Shown here piece by piece: positions 1-8,321 of a stretch of 41,785 nucleotides of DNA. A program made the position numbers and the translations under genes. Below the pieces are notes generated by a model, which saw only the letters and a list, made by a program, of their open reading frames with translations, was not told where the DNA came from and searched no databases. The first letter of the stretch is position 1. Each line of letters begins with the position of its first letter. This DNA comes from Cytobacillus kochii (lineage in GTDB: Bacteria > Bacillota > Bacilli > Bacillales > Cytobacillaceae). The DNA lies in contig NZ_JAIVAM010000018.1 of assembly GCF_020171845.1 (NCBI RefSeq), positions 1 to 41,785 on the forward strand, written 5' to 3'.

Positions 1-1060
1 CTCCGGTTTTTCTTCTGAGTGACTTGCTAATCCTCTTTGATACGCACTCATATTTACTTTTCCTTCTGAGTGACTTGCTAATCACATTTGATACGCACTC
101 AGCTTCCGTTTTCTTTCTGAGTGACTTGCTAACCCCTTTTGATACGCACTCATATCCACTTTTTCTTCTGAGTGACTTGCTAATCCTCTTTGCTACTCAC
201 TCATTTTTACTTTTCCTTCTGAGTGACTCGCTAATCACCTTTGCTACGCGCTCAGCTTCCATTTTCTTTCTGAGTGACTCGCTAACCACTTTTGATACGC
301 GCTCAGCTTCCGTTTTCTTTCTGAGTGACTTGCTAACCCCTTTTGATACGCACTCATATCTACTTTTCCTTCTGAGTGACTCGCTAATCCCCTTTGCTAC
401 TCACTCATTTCTACTTTTCCTTTGGAGTGACTCGCTAGTCTCCTTTTCTACGCACTCATATCCACCTTTCCTTTTGAGTGACTTGCTAATCACTTTTGAT
501 ACGCACACATATTTACTTTTCCTTTTGAGTGACTCGCTAATCCCCTTTGCTACTCACTCATTTCTACTTTTCCTTTGGAGTGACTCGCTAGTCTCCTTTG
601 CTACTCACTCATTTCCACCTTTCCTTCTGAGTGACTCGCTAATCCCCTTTGCTACTCACTCAGCTTCTGTTTTCCTTCTGAGTGACTCGCTAATCACTTT
701 TGCTCCGCGCTCAGTTTCCATTTTCTTTCTGAGCGACTTGCTAACCCCTTTTGATACGCACTCAGCTTCCGTTTTCTTTCTGAGTGACTCGCTAATCACC
801 TTTGCTCCGCGCTCAGCTTCCATTTTCTTTCTGAGTGACTTGCTAACCACTTTTGCTACGCACTCATTTCTACTTTTCCTTCTGAGTGACTTGCTAATCA
901 CTTTTGCTACGCACTCAGCTTCCGTTTTCTTTCTGAGTGACTTGCTAACCACTTTTGAAAACGCACTCATATCCACTTTTTCTTCTGAGTGACTTGCTAA
1001 TCACCTTTGCTACTCACTCATATCTACTTTTCCTTCTGAGTGACTTACTAATCCCTATTT
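1..1060. repeat. Tandem array 1, 51-bp unit, about 21 copies
   Basis: Head-to-tail repeats begin with TGAGTGACTTGCTAA at position 16 and recur every 51 bp, up to a final partial unit at 1037. The array reaches the window edge and may continue. One unit (near 956, GAAAACGC instead of GATACGC) is 52 bp and shifts the frame. Each unit holds TGAGTG and CACTCA, so successive units can form CACTCAG-N14-CTGAGTG hairpins. Units 8 and 11 are identical and units 9 and 12 are closely alike, which points to growth by duplication of three-unit blocks. Long open frames exist on both strands only because 51 is divisible by 3; I see no ribosome site and do not call a protein. The array lies downstream of the isocitrate lyase gene. 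Function unknown. Confidence 0.95.
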
Positions 1061-1111
1061 CTTTCCGCCCTAACTGCATTAGATTACTTTTGTGGCCGCC
1101 TTCGCTTTTAC

Positions 1112-1150
1112 AAAAAAAGGCCTCCCCATCTAAAGTAGGGAGGCAAAAAA
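1112..1150 (-). terminator. Terminator of the isocitrate lyase gene
   Basis: On the minus strand, GCCTCCC and GGGGAGGC form a stem around a loop of about 10 nt, followed by CTTTTTTTG. It lies about 30 bp past the aceA stop codon. The plus strand also has a run of A/T on the far side, so it may work in both directions. Confidence 0.85.
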
Positions 1151-1181
1151 ATTGGAGTTATTATTAGGGCAATACAAAAAA

Positions 1182-2477
1182 TTACACTTGAACTTCTTCA
1201 TCCTTCGTAAACTGTTCTTCTTCGGTTGAGCCTTTTAGTGCGGTTGTGGATGATGTACCACCAGTAATAGTCATGGAAACTTGGTCGAAATAACCTGTTC
1301 CTACTTCACGTTGATGTCTTGTTGCCGTGTAACCATCTGCTTCACTAGTAAATTCACGTTGTTGAAGTTCAGAGTAAGCTGCCATTCCACGATCCTTATA
1401 ACCTAGAGCAAGTTCAAACATGCTGTGATTTAATGAGTGGAAACCAGCTAATGTAACAAATTGGAATTTGTAACCCATTTTTCCTAACTCAACTTGGAAT
1501 TTAGCAATCGTTTCTTCATCCAATTTCTTCTTCCAGTTAAATGAAGGTGAGCAGTTATACGCTAGTAGTTTGCCAGGGAACTTCTCGTGAATAGCATCTG
1601 CAAATGCCTTTGCTTCTTCTAAGCTTGGCTCTGATGTTTCGCACCAGATAAGATCAGCATATGGTGCATAAGCAAGTCCTCTTGCAATCGCTTGATCTAA
1701 ACCTGCTTTGGTCCGGTAAAACCCTTCCGGTGTTCTATCACCAGTAATAAAAGTGGCATCATATGGATCAACATCACTAGTAATTAAATCAGCGGCATTT
1801 GCATCGGTTCTTGCAATGACTAGTGTTGGTACACCCATCACGTCTGCTGCTAATCTAGCAGATATTAAGTTTTTCACTGCCGTTTGTGTAGGAAGTAATA
1901 CTTTCCCACCAAGGTGTCCACATTTTTTCTCGGAAGATAATTGATCTTCAAAATGGACCCCAGCTGCACCTGACTCAATCATGCCTTTCATGAGTTCATA
2001 CACATTTAGCTGTCCACCAAAACCAGCCTCTGCATCTGCTACAATTGGTGCAAACCAATCAATTGATTCATCTTGTTCCATATGGTGAATTTGATCCGCT
2101 CTTTGTAGCGCTTGATTAATACGTTTCACTACATTTGGTACACTATTCGCTGGATATAAACTTTGGTCCGGGTACATTTGTCCAGAAAGATTCGCATCCG
2201 CAGCAACTTGCCACCCGCTTAAATAAATCGCTTTTAACCCCGCTTTTACTTGTTGTACCGCTTGATTGCCTGTTAATGCACCTAATGCATTTATGAAATC
2301 TTCCTCATTAACGAGCTTCCATAACTTCTCAGCCCCTCTACGAGCAAGCGTATATTCGATATCAATTGATCCTCTTAGTTTAATAACCTCTTCTGCAGTA
2401 TAAGGTCTTTCAATCCCCATCCAACGTGAATCATTTGCCCAAGCCTCTTGTAATTGTTTAACTCTTTCATTCGCCAT
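1182..2477 (-). CDS. aceA: Isocitrate lyase
   Basis: This enzyme splits isocitrate into succinate and glyoxylate, the first step of the glyoxylate shunt, which allows growth on acetate or fatty acids. The 431-residue length fits the bacterial family. The signature KKCGHLGGK with the catalytic cysteine is at about residues 184-192, and the Mg-binding ADAEAGFGG segment is near 147-155. An AAAGGAGG ribosome site lies 8-9 bp before the ATG. The gene stands alone: its own terminator follows, and tandem arrays lie on both sides. No malate synthase gene is visible here, so the partner enzyme must be encoded elsewhere. Product certain from motifs. Confidence 0.97.
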   Translation of the reverse strand: MANERVKQLQEAWANDSRWMGIERPYTAEEVIKLRGSIDIEYTLARRGAEKLWKLVNEEDFINALGALTGNQAVQQVKAGLKAIYLSGWQVAADANLSGQMYPDQSLYPANSVPNVVKRINQALQRADQIHHMEQDESIDWFAPIVADAEAGFGGQLNVYELMKGMIESGAAGVHFEDQLSSEKKCGHLGGKVLLPTQTAVKNLISARLAADVMGVPTLVIARTDANAADLITSDVDPYDATFITGDRTPEGFYRTKAGLDQAIARGLAYAPYADLIWCETSEPSLEEAKAFADAIHEKFPGKLLAYNCSPSFNWKKKLDEETIAKFQVELGKMGYKFQFVTLAGFHSLNHSMFELALGYKDRGMAAYSELQQREFTSEADGYTATRHQREVGTGYFDQVSMTITGGTSSTTALKGSTEEEQFTKDEEVQV

Positions 2478-2519
2478 CTGTTAAATCCTCCTTTAATCAT
2501 TTGAATAAAAAACCCGTCT

Positions 2520-2561
2520 TTATTGTTGTATTACAATAACCTCTTAACAATTTGTATTATA
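2520..2561 (-). promoter_or_regulatory. Putative aceA promoter with inverted repeat in the leader
   Basis: A perfect minus-strand -10 TATAAT lies at 2556-2561, about 80 bp before aceA. Seventeen bp upstream there is only a poor -35 (TTCCAA). Between the -10 and the ribosome site is a 7-bp inverted repeat TTATTGT-N6-ACAATAA (2520-2539). This could be an operator or an mRNA hairpin. No convincing CcpA cre site was found. Inference only. Confidence 0.4.
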
Positions 2562-2642
2562 TAACAGACAATCCATTATTGGAACTGTTTTATTCAAAAT
2601 AATCTGATATTATTTTCGACAAATACCGACAAATGCGATAAA

Positions 2643-2662
2643 AACATTGATATACCAATGTT
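2643..2662. promoter_or_regulatory. Inverted repeat upstream of aceA
   Basis: Perfect 7-bp inverted repeat AACATTG-N6-CAATGTT in the AT-rich stretch about 85 bp upstream of the proposed aceA -10. Its size and symmetry would suit a dimeric regulator. No family can be assigned. Confidence 0.3.
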
Positions 2663-2883
2663 TCCAAAGGCAATAAAATTTTAATTGTTATAATACAGAT
2701 TGAAAAACATTCAAAATGACAAACTAGAAAACTTTCATTTGTTTGGTATTAGTTCTATTCTAATGACGAGTTGCTTTATAAAGTTTTAGAATGAGAAGTC
2801 TTGAAGTTTTTGCTCTTTTGACTGTAGGAAATCCTTTAAGGATAGCGCAGCAACCCTCTTTTGCTTTGCTATTTTTCTTTCAA

Positions 2884-3320
2884 TTTGTATGGGTAAACTC
2901 GCTTTGCTCGGGCAGCTTTCCGTTTTTCTGTAGAGTTGCACGCACTATCTCGCTTTGTTCCGCTATCTTTCCGATTTTCCACAGAGTTGCACGCGCAATT
3001 CCCTTTTGCTCGGCTATCTTCCTGGTTTTCGGCACAGTTGCATGCACTATCTCGCTTTTCTCCGCTTTCTTTCCTGGTTTCCACAAAGTTGCACGCACTA
3101 TCTCGCTTTCCTCCGCTATTTTGCCGGTTTTCCACAAAGTTGCACGCACTATCTCGCTTTCCTCCGCTATTTTGCCGGTTTTCCACAGAGTTACACGCGC
3201 AATTTCCTTTTGCTCCGCTATCTTCCCGGTTTTCGGCACAGTTGCATGCATTATCTCGCTTTTCTCCGCTATCTTCCCGTTTCCCCACAATGTTATCCGA
3301 GCAAACTCTTTAATACTAGC
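2884..3320. repeat. Tandem array 2, 51-bp unit, about 8 copies
   Basis: The motif GTTGCACGCACTATCTCGC recurs at 2935, 2986, 3037, 3088, 3139, 3190 and 3241, exactly 51 bp apart, with a degenerate unit at each end. Three unit types (a, b, c) follow the order a-b-c-a'-a'-b-c, so a 204-bp higher-order repeat is visible. All three frames of one strand and two of the other are open, again an effect of the period; no start region is convincing. The array lies between the end of the P5C dehydrogenase gene and the aceA promoter. The remaining sequence to either side (2700-2880, 3320-3445) shows nothing I can name. Confidence 0.93.
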
Positions 3321-3448
3321 TATCCAACCAGATTTCAGTAAAATCTACTCATAACCACCCTGGCTAAGGATTGTCGAGTAATGTTTGTCATCCACTCACT
3401 ACTACTTCAACTTTTGTCAGTAGATTTGGTAAAGGTATGTAGATAAAA

Positions 3449-3484
3449 AAAGGCACTCACCGTATTTTGGTGAGCACCTTTTGA
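3449..3484 (-). terminator. Terminator of the P5C dehydrogenase gene
   Basis: On the minus strand GGTGCTCACC pairs with GGTGAGTGCC (two G-U pairs) around a 7-nt loop and is followed by TTTTTTT. It lies 10-45 bp after the stop codon. Confidence 0.88.
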
Positions 3485-3493
3485 ATAAACAGA

Positions 3494-5041
3494 TTAATAC
3501 ATTTCAGAAGTTGTTTTTGCTTGCATGTGTAGCATGATGTAGTCAGGGCCACCCGCTTTTGAGTCTGTTCCTGACATATTGAATCCTCCAAATGGTTGGT
3601 AACCGACAATCGCCCCTGTACAACCACGGTTGAAGTAAAGGTTTCCGACATGGAAATCTTCACGTGCTTTTTGGATATGTTCACGGTTGGTTGTAATAAC
3701 AGCACCCGTTAAACCATACTCCGTGTTGTTTGCCACTTCAATTGCATGGTCGAAGTCTTTTGCTTTTGTGAAACCGACAACTGGGCCGAAGATTTCTTCT
3801 TTCATGAGACGGGCTTCTGGATCAAGATCAGCGAACACTGTTGGTTGAATGAAATAACCTTTAGAGTCATCGCCTTCTCCACCAGCTACTAATCTTCCTT
3901 CTTGTTTACCGATTTCAATATAACTCATGATTTTATCATATGCAGCTTGGTCAATAACCGGTCCTGTAAAATTGCTTGTGTCTTCCGGATTACCAGCTTG
4001 TTTCTCTTTTGTAATTTCAATTACGCGGTTTAACACTTGGTCATAAACATCTTCAACGATGACTGCACGTGAACATGCAGAACATTTTTGACCAGAGAAA
4101 CCGAAGGCTGAAGCTACGATTGATTGAGCAGCAAGCTCTAAATCTGCTTCTTTATCTACAACAATGGTATCTTTACCGCCCATTTCAGCAATGACACGTT
4201 TAATCCAGATTTGACCATCATTTAATTTTGAAGCTCGTTCGTTAATACGAAGGCCAACATCACGAGATCCTGTAAATGATACGAAACGAGTATCTTTGTG
4301 ATCTACTAAATAGTCACCTACTTCTGCGCCACTTCCTGGTACAAAATTCAGTACACCTTTTGGTAGACCGGCTTCTTCCATAACTTCTACGAATTTCGCA
4401 GCCACAATTGGCGTTGTAGAAGCGGGTTTTAATAGAACGGTATTCCCTGCAACAATAGCAGCAACGGTTGTACCTGCCATAATCGCTAATGGGAAGTTCC
4501 AAGGAGAAATGATGATACCAACGCCAAGAGGAATATAATCATAACGATTAAATTCATTTGGTCGACTGTTAACAGGCACACCATCTTTAATTGCAAGCAT
4601 TTGACGCGCGTAATACTCTAAGAAATCAATCGCTTCAGCTGTATCAGCATCTGCTTCATTCCATGGCTTCCCTGCTTCCTTTGTCAATAAGGCAGAGAAT
4701 TCATGTTTACGTCTACGAATGATGGCTGCTGCTTTAAATAACACATCTGCACGTGTTTCTGGCTTCACTTTCTTCCATGATTGGAAGGCTTTAACTGCAG
4801 CTTGCATCGCTTTTTCAGCTAGCTCTTGGTTCGCTTTTGAAACGCGACCAATGATTTCTTCTTTATTCGCTGGGTTTACAGAAACGATTTTATCTTCAGT
4901 AGAGATACGTTCTCCATCGATTAATAAATCATAATCTTGACCTAAATAACCTTTAACCGTTTCTAAACCTTTTAAATACCCTTCACGGTTTTGCTCAACG
5001 CTAAAATCAGTAAATGGCTCATGCTTATAAGATTGTACCAT
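3494..5041 (-). CDS. rocA: L-glutamate gamma-semialdehyde (1-pyrroline-5-carboxylate) dehydrogenase
   Basis: This NAD-dependent enzyme oxidises glutamate semialdehyde to glutamate, the last step of proline and arginine breakdown. The protein has 515 residues, the usual length of the Bacillus RocA/PruA family. It shows the catalytic cysteine in [11 protein letters not shown] (C320), the general-base glutamate in AEMGGKD (E286) and the coenzyme-binding FTGSRDVG near 256-263. The start is set by AGGAGG 8 bp before ATG. The gene is monocistronic here, with its own terminator and without a proline dehydrogenase partner. Whether it corresponds to B. subtilis rocA or putC cannot be decided from the sequence alone. 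Confidence 0.95.
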   Translation of the reverse strand: MVQSYKHEPFTDFSVEQNREGYLKGLETVKGYLGQDYDLLIDGERISTEDKIVSVNPANKEEIIGRVSKANQELAEKAMQAAVKAFQSWKKVKPETRADVLFKAAAIIRRRKHEFSALLTKEAGKPWNEADADTAEAIDFLEYYARQMLAIKDGVPVNSRPNEFNRYDYIPLGVGIIISPWNFPLAIMAGTTVAAIVAGNTVLLKPASTTPIVAAKFVEVMEEAGLPKGVLNFVPGSGAEVGDYLVDHKDTRFVSFTGSRDVGLRINERASKLNDGQIWIKRVIAEMGGKDTIVVDKEADLELAAQSIVASAFGFSGQKCSACSRAVIVEDVYDQVLNRVIEITKEKQAGNPEDTSNFTGPVIDQAAYDKIMSYIEIGKQEGRLVAGGEGDDSKGYFIQPTVFADLDPEARLMKEEIFGPVVGFTKAKDFDHAIEVANNTEYGLTGAVITTNREHIQKAREDFHVGNLYFNRGCTGAIVGYQPFGGFNMSGTDSKAGGPDYIMLHMQAKTTSEMY

Positions 5042-5274
5042 TTTTTCATCCTCCTATAAGTTCACATCAGTCATTTTGAAATGTTGCTACAATTGGCACA
5101 TTTCAGACTGTGAAAAGATTAACCCTAACAATTATTATACTACCATAATTAGAGAAAATTCAGCAATGATTCTACTAATACTATTTTTAGAAAAATAATA
5201 AAGTTTCTATTAAATTGATTTTTTTCTCCTATTGATCAAGGATCTACCTAGTTGATACATAATAGTATGCTAGT

Positions 5275-5314
5275 GATCAAAAGACCACTTCTTTTATATT
5301 AAAGTGGTCTCTCG
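5275..5314 (-). terminator. Terminator of the MFS transporter gene
   Basis: Perfect 9-bp stem AGACCACTT/AAGTGGTCT. On the minus strand it is followed by TTTTG, just after the MFS gene stop; on the plus strand it is followed by CTCGTTTT, so it may act in both directions. Confidence 0.8.
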
Positions 5315-5325
5315 TTTTAAATACA

Positions 5326-6546
5326 TTAATAAGTTGACTCGTAATTTCTATACGTCTTTCCTTTCCATAAAGTGACTAGAGCAATGATTAATCCAATAAC
5401 AGAAAAGGACAAAATGACTAATTGGATATCAATTCCCTTGGACACGAGTAAAGTGACAGTGGCATAAGCCAACGGGTCAAAGCCGTTCATCGCTAAGAAA
5501 ACAATACTCATCACTCTTCCCATAATCCTTGGGTCTGTATCTTCTTGTGCTGAAGTGAAGAATGGAATAGAAACAAATGTCATCGTAAATCCAATAAAGA
5601 AAGCTAAAGCTGTCAATATATACAAATTGGGAATTTGGCTAAATGCTATCGCAACCATTAGTGTTGCAATTAGACCAATAATAGAAGTGAACCCCCTACG
5701 GCGTATTTTAACCATCCCAATAATAGCAGTACTAACTAACATCCCCACTCCTAATGCTGATTCAATGTAACTAAGATTGATTGGTGAACCTCCGTACGTC
5801 TCTACTAAAATGGGAATCGCAATAGAAATCGCACCAAAAGCAAAGAAATTTAACGTGATTAAAATAAGAATGCCTGTGATCAAAAATTTGCTCGCTTTGA
5901 CATATGAAAACCCTTCGATCAAATCTTTTAGTGGTGTTTGTTTGACTGTATTGTCTACTGGACCTTCTTTTAAGAATGGTGGAAACATAAAGAAAGCAGA
6001 CAACAGAACAATAATGGCTGAAACTAAATAACCTGTTGTCACGCCAGCGAACTCCATGATACTTCCAGAAATAATCGGACCAACAATAAAACCAATTTGA
6101 CCTAATCCCTGAATGATTGCGTTCGCTTGTTTGATCTGGTGTACTTGTACCAACTTGGGAATTAATGAGGTTCCGGCTGGTCCAGAAAAAGCATCTAGTG
6201 TTCCAAAAAAGAACCCCAAAATAAGCAAATAAACAAATGTTAATTGACCGGCATTGTTTAGTAAAAAAATGAGTACGAGTAAAACACCTTGGATGGTACT
6301 CGTAGTGAACATAATGGTCGTCTTCTTATATTTATCAGCAAGTACTCCACCAAATGCCATCATAACTACTCTAGGTACAGTAATGGCAATGAGGATCATG
6401 CCTAGTGAACTAGCAGACCCTAAATCTGAAATTACAAACCAAGTAGTTGTCATGAAAAACATACTAAATCCAATAATCGCCAAAAAGCTACCTATAAATA
6501 AGAAAATAAAAGGGGTGTTTCTCATTAAAGAATATCGTTGTTCCAT
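5326..6546 (-). CDS. Major facilitator superfamily transporter
   Basis: A 406-residue, strongly hydrophobic protein with about 12 predicted membrane spans. The loop between spans 2 and 3 carries the MFS-type GGVLADKYKKTT (near residues 56-67, cf. motif A GxLaDrxGrr). The overall pattern resembles the drug/siderophore exporter branch (EntS-like MFS). The gene lies immediately beyond the terminator of the thiazole-peptide cluster, on the same strand but as its own unit. The cluster has no other exporter in this window, so this protein is a candidate for product export or self-resistance. That is inference from position only; a general multidrug exporter is equally possible. Confidence 0.85.
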   Translation of the reverse strand: MEQRYSLMRNTPFIFLFIGSFLAIIGFSMFFMTTTWFVISDLGSASSLGMILIAITVPRVVMMAFGGVLADKYKKTTIMFTTSTIQGVLLVLIFLLNNAGQLTFVYLLILGFFFGTLDAFSGPAGTSLIPKLVQVHQIKQANAIIQGLGQIGFIVGPIISGSIMEFAGVTTGYLVSAIIVLLSAFFMFPPFLKEGPVDNTVKQTPLKDLIEGFSYVKASKFLITGILILITLNFFAFGAISIAIPILVETYGGSPINLSYIESALGVGMLVSTAIIGMVKIRRRGFTSIIGLIATLMVAIAFSQIPNLYILTALAFFIGFTMTFVSIPFFTSAQEDTDPRIMGRVMSIVFLAMNGFDPLAYATVTLLVSKGIDIQLVILSFSVIGLIIALVTLWKGKTYRNYESTY

Positions 6547-6709
6547 TCATACCCTGCCTCTCTCCTTCTATCTACACCCAATCATAGAAGATAACGTAAC
6601 GTGAGATGCAAGCTTTTTTTTAATAGAAAATACTTTTTTATAGATGATTGTGGTTTAAAAGGGTAAGAAAAGAAGACACGAGAGATATTTGGCAAACTAA
6701 TACTTGATA

Positions 6710-6737
6710 AAGCCTTCTAAGTTGAGTTAGAAGGCTT
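6710..6737 (-). terminator. Terminator at the end of the RiPP operon
   Basis: Perfect 11-bp stem AAGCCTTCTAA/TTAGAAGGCTT with a 6-nt loop, about 50 bp after the SagB gene stop. The minus-strand T run is short (CTTTAT); the plus strand has TTGTTTTC. It separates the thiazole-peptide operon from the MFS gene. Confidence 0.75.
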
Positions 6738-6788
6738 GTTTTCATAACCAAGAATTTGAGAGGGTACGTTATTGATGAGTGAACTACA

Positions 6789-8297
6789 TCAACGTAATCC
6801 TCCTTTCAACCAAGCACGAGGCCGGTGCATGCCAACTGGAATTTGAATTAAGCTCGTTTTCCCTTTAGAAGCGAGTCCATAGAGTTGATCGCATTGACTG
6901 ACAGAATACCCCAGTAGTGGATGCCCTCCCAAATCTAAGGCAGACGCATGCAAGAGTAATCGTTGTGTTAGTAGGCCTGCCTCCATCTGTTGAATACGGT
7001 ATCCTCGGTAACCCAATGAATCTTTGTAATGGCTTTTATCCCCTATTACATGCATACAAAGCGGCACTTGATATAAATTAACATTAGGCATCACTAAGCT
7101 TGAATGTAAAAGCGGACGATAATCACCTTCTTTCATTAGACGAAGCATATGATTTTCATTGTCATAAGCATAAGCCCCATTCGGTATCCCCTCCACATTG
7201 TATAGGCTTCCGTATAAAGCTACGCGCGCAGCAACATGGCCGCCTGTATCATCAAGATCGTGATGATAAGAGAAGGAACATGTCTCCTTTAACAAGGTTG
7301 CTAGAGTCGCTTGCCTTATTTCCCCCATCATAAAGTCTGCGTCTGGAGAATACCGTTTCTTACAAATCGATGAGAAATCATATGAATAGTTTTGTGTATT
7401 TGGCAAGGTTATATCAGTACCAGAAGTGAATGTTTCACCTTGGCGCCTTACCTTTCTAAAAGACGCTGATGAATCAAACATGGCAGCTTCATTGAGCTTT
7501 CTGAGTAACGGATAGTCCATGGTCTTTGACAGGTTATGAGGTAGGTGACCTAATTGCGCTATTTCGGCGCACAATGTATGGGAGGACACCATTTCTTTAG
7601 TCGTATGGACAATGGCTTCAGTTGATATCGGAATGACTGCGTAGACACTTTCGTCTTCTTCAGATAGACCTAGTAGATGATTCATTGCTCGGTCTAAAAA
7701 TTGATAGCAAACTTTCGTATTGTAATCTAATTGATCAGCTACTTCTAATAATTGTCCAATGAGCACCCCAGTATCTAGTCCCTGTAATCGATAAGAAAAA
7801 TGATTGTATTTATAAAAATTTTTCCAGAAGAAGGTGGAAATAAAAACAGTGCAAAAACAATCTTCAATCACTGTCCCCAAACTTTTGGAAACGAATGTAT
7901 CAAAATTTCCTTCCCGTAACAAAATGAGGCGGTGATGAGCAACATCATAATGGTAGATGCCTGTTTTAGCATCTTCAAGTTTCATATATACATATATTTC
8001 ATTAGGATAAAGCGCCCCACCGGAGGGAACAAATCTCCGCAATGATTGAGTGTCATGAGGGAGACGGACATATTGAGTTATTCCATAGGTATACCATAGC
8101 AAATGCCCAATCTCCTTCAATGTAGGCATTAGATTTTGGTGAAGGGTTGAAGGTACATTAGCGTTTAACGGAATAGCTGGTAATCCACGGTACAATTTAT
8201 ACGGAAGGGGGGCCCCTTCCCAATCGACCTGCCAATCGGGTGGAGCAAGTTTCTCTGTATCAAAGTGGAGATTGTGTATAAATGTATCTAACTCCAA
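6789..8297 (-). CDS. SagB-type dehydrogenase (azoline oxidase), two-domain form
   Basis: An FMN-dependent nitroreductase-fold enzyme that oxidises thiazolines to thiazoles in linear azol(in)e-containing peptides. The SagB signature RRFVPSGGALYPNE is at about residues 87-100. The second half (from about residue 310) starts with a weaker copy, so the 502-residue protein looks like a tandem of two nitroreductase-like domains, as in the Bacillus thiazole-peptide clusters. The open frame begins at a TTG codon, with GGAGAGGAGG 9 bp before it and no nearby ATG, so TTG is the likely start. The gene is last in the cluster, 24 bp after the YcaO gene and before a terminator. Confidence 0.9.
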   Translation of the reverse strand: MELDTFIHNLHFDTEKLAPPDWQVDWEGAPLPYKLYRGLPAIPLNANVPSTLHQNLMPTLKEIGHLLWYTYGITQYVRLPHDTQSLRRFVPSGGALYPNEIYVYMKLEDAKTGIYHYDVAHHRLILLREGNFDTFVSKSLGTVIEDCFCTVFISTFFWKNFYKYNHFSYRLQGLDTGVLIGQLLEVADQLDYNTKVCYQFLDRAMNHLLGLSEEDESVYAVIPISTEAIVHTTKEMVSSHTLCAEIAQLGHLPHNLSKTMDYPLLRKLNEAAMFDSSASFRKVRRQGETFTSGTDITLPNTQNYSYDFSSICKKRYSPDADFMMGEIRQATLATLLKETCSFSYHHDLDDTGGHVAARVALYGSLYNVEGIPNGAYAYDNENHMLRLMKEGDYRPLLHSSLVMPNVNLYQVPLCMHVIGDKSHYKDSLGYRGYRIQQMEAGLLTQRLLLHASALDLGGHPLLGYSVSQCDQLYGLASKGKTSLIQIPVGMHRPRAWLKGGLR

Positions 8298-8321
8298 TTC
8301 TTTCGTCCTCCTCTCCTTCCA

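Noticed and set aside
24..992. 322-codon open frame across array 1 (and the 106-codon frame on the other strand)
   Set aside because: It is an effect of a 51-bp period divisible by 3. Both strands are open, there is no ribosome site, and one 52-bp unit breaks the frame.
2791..3354. Five overlapping open frames in array 2
   Set aside because: Several frames on both strands are open together, which is explained by the repeat period. No start has a proper ribosome site.
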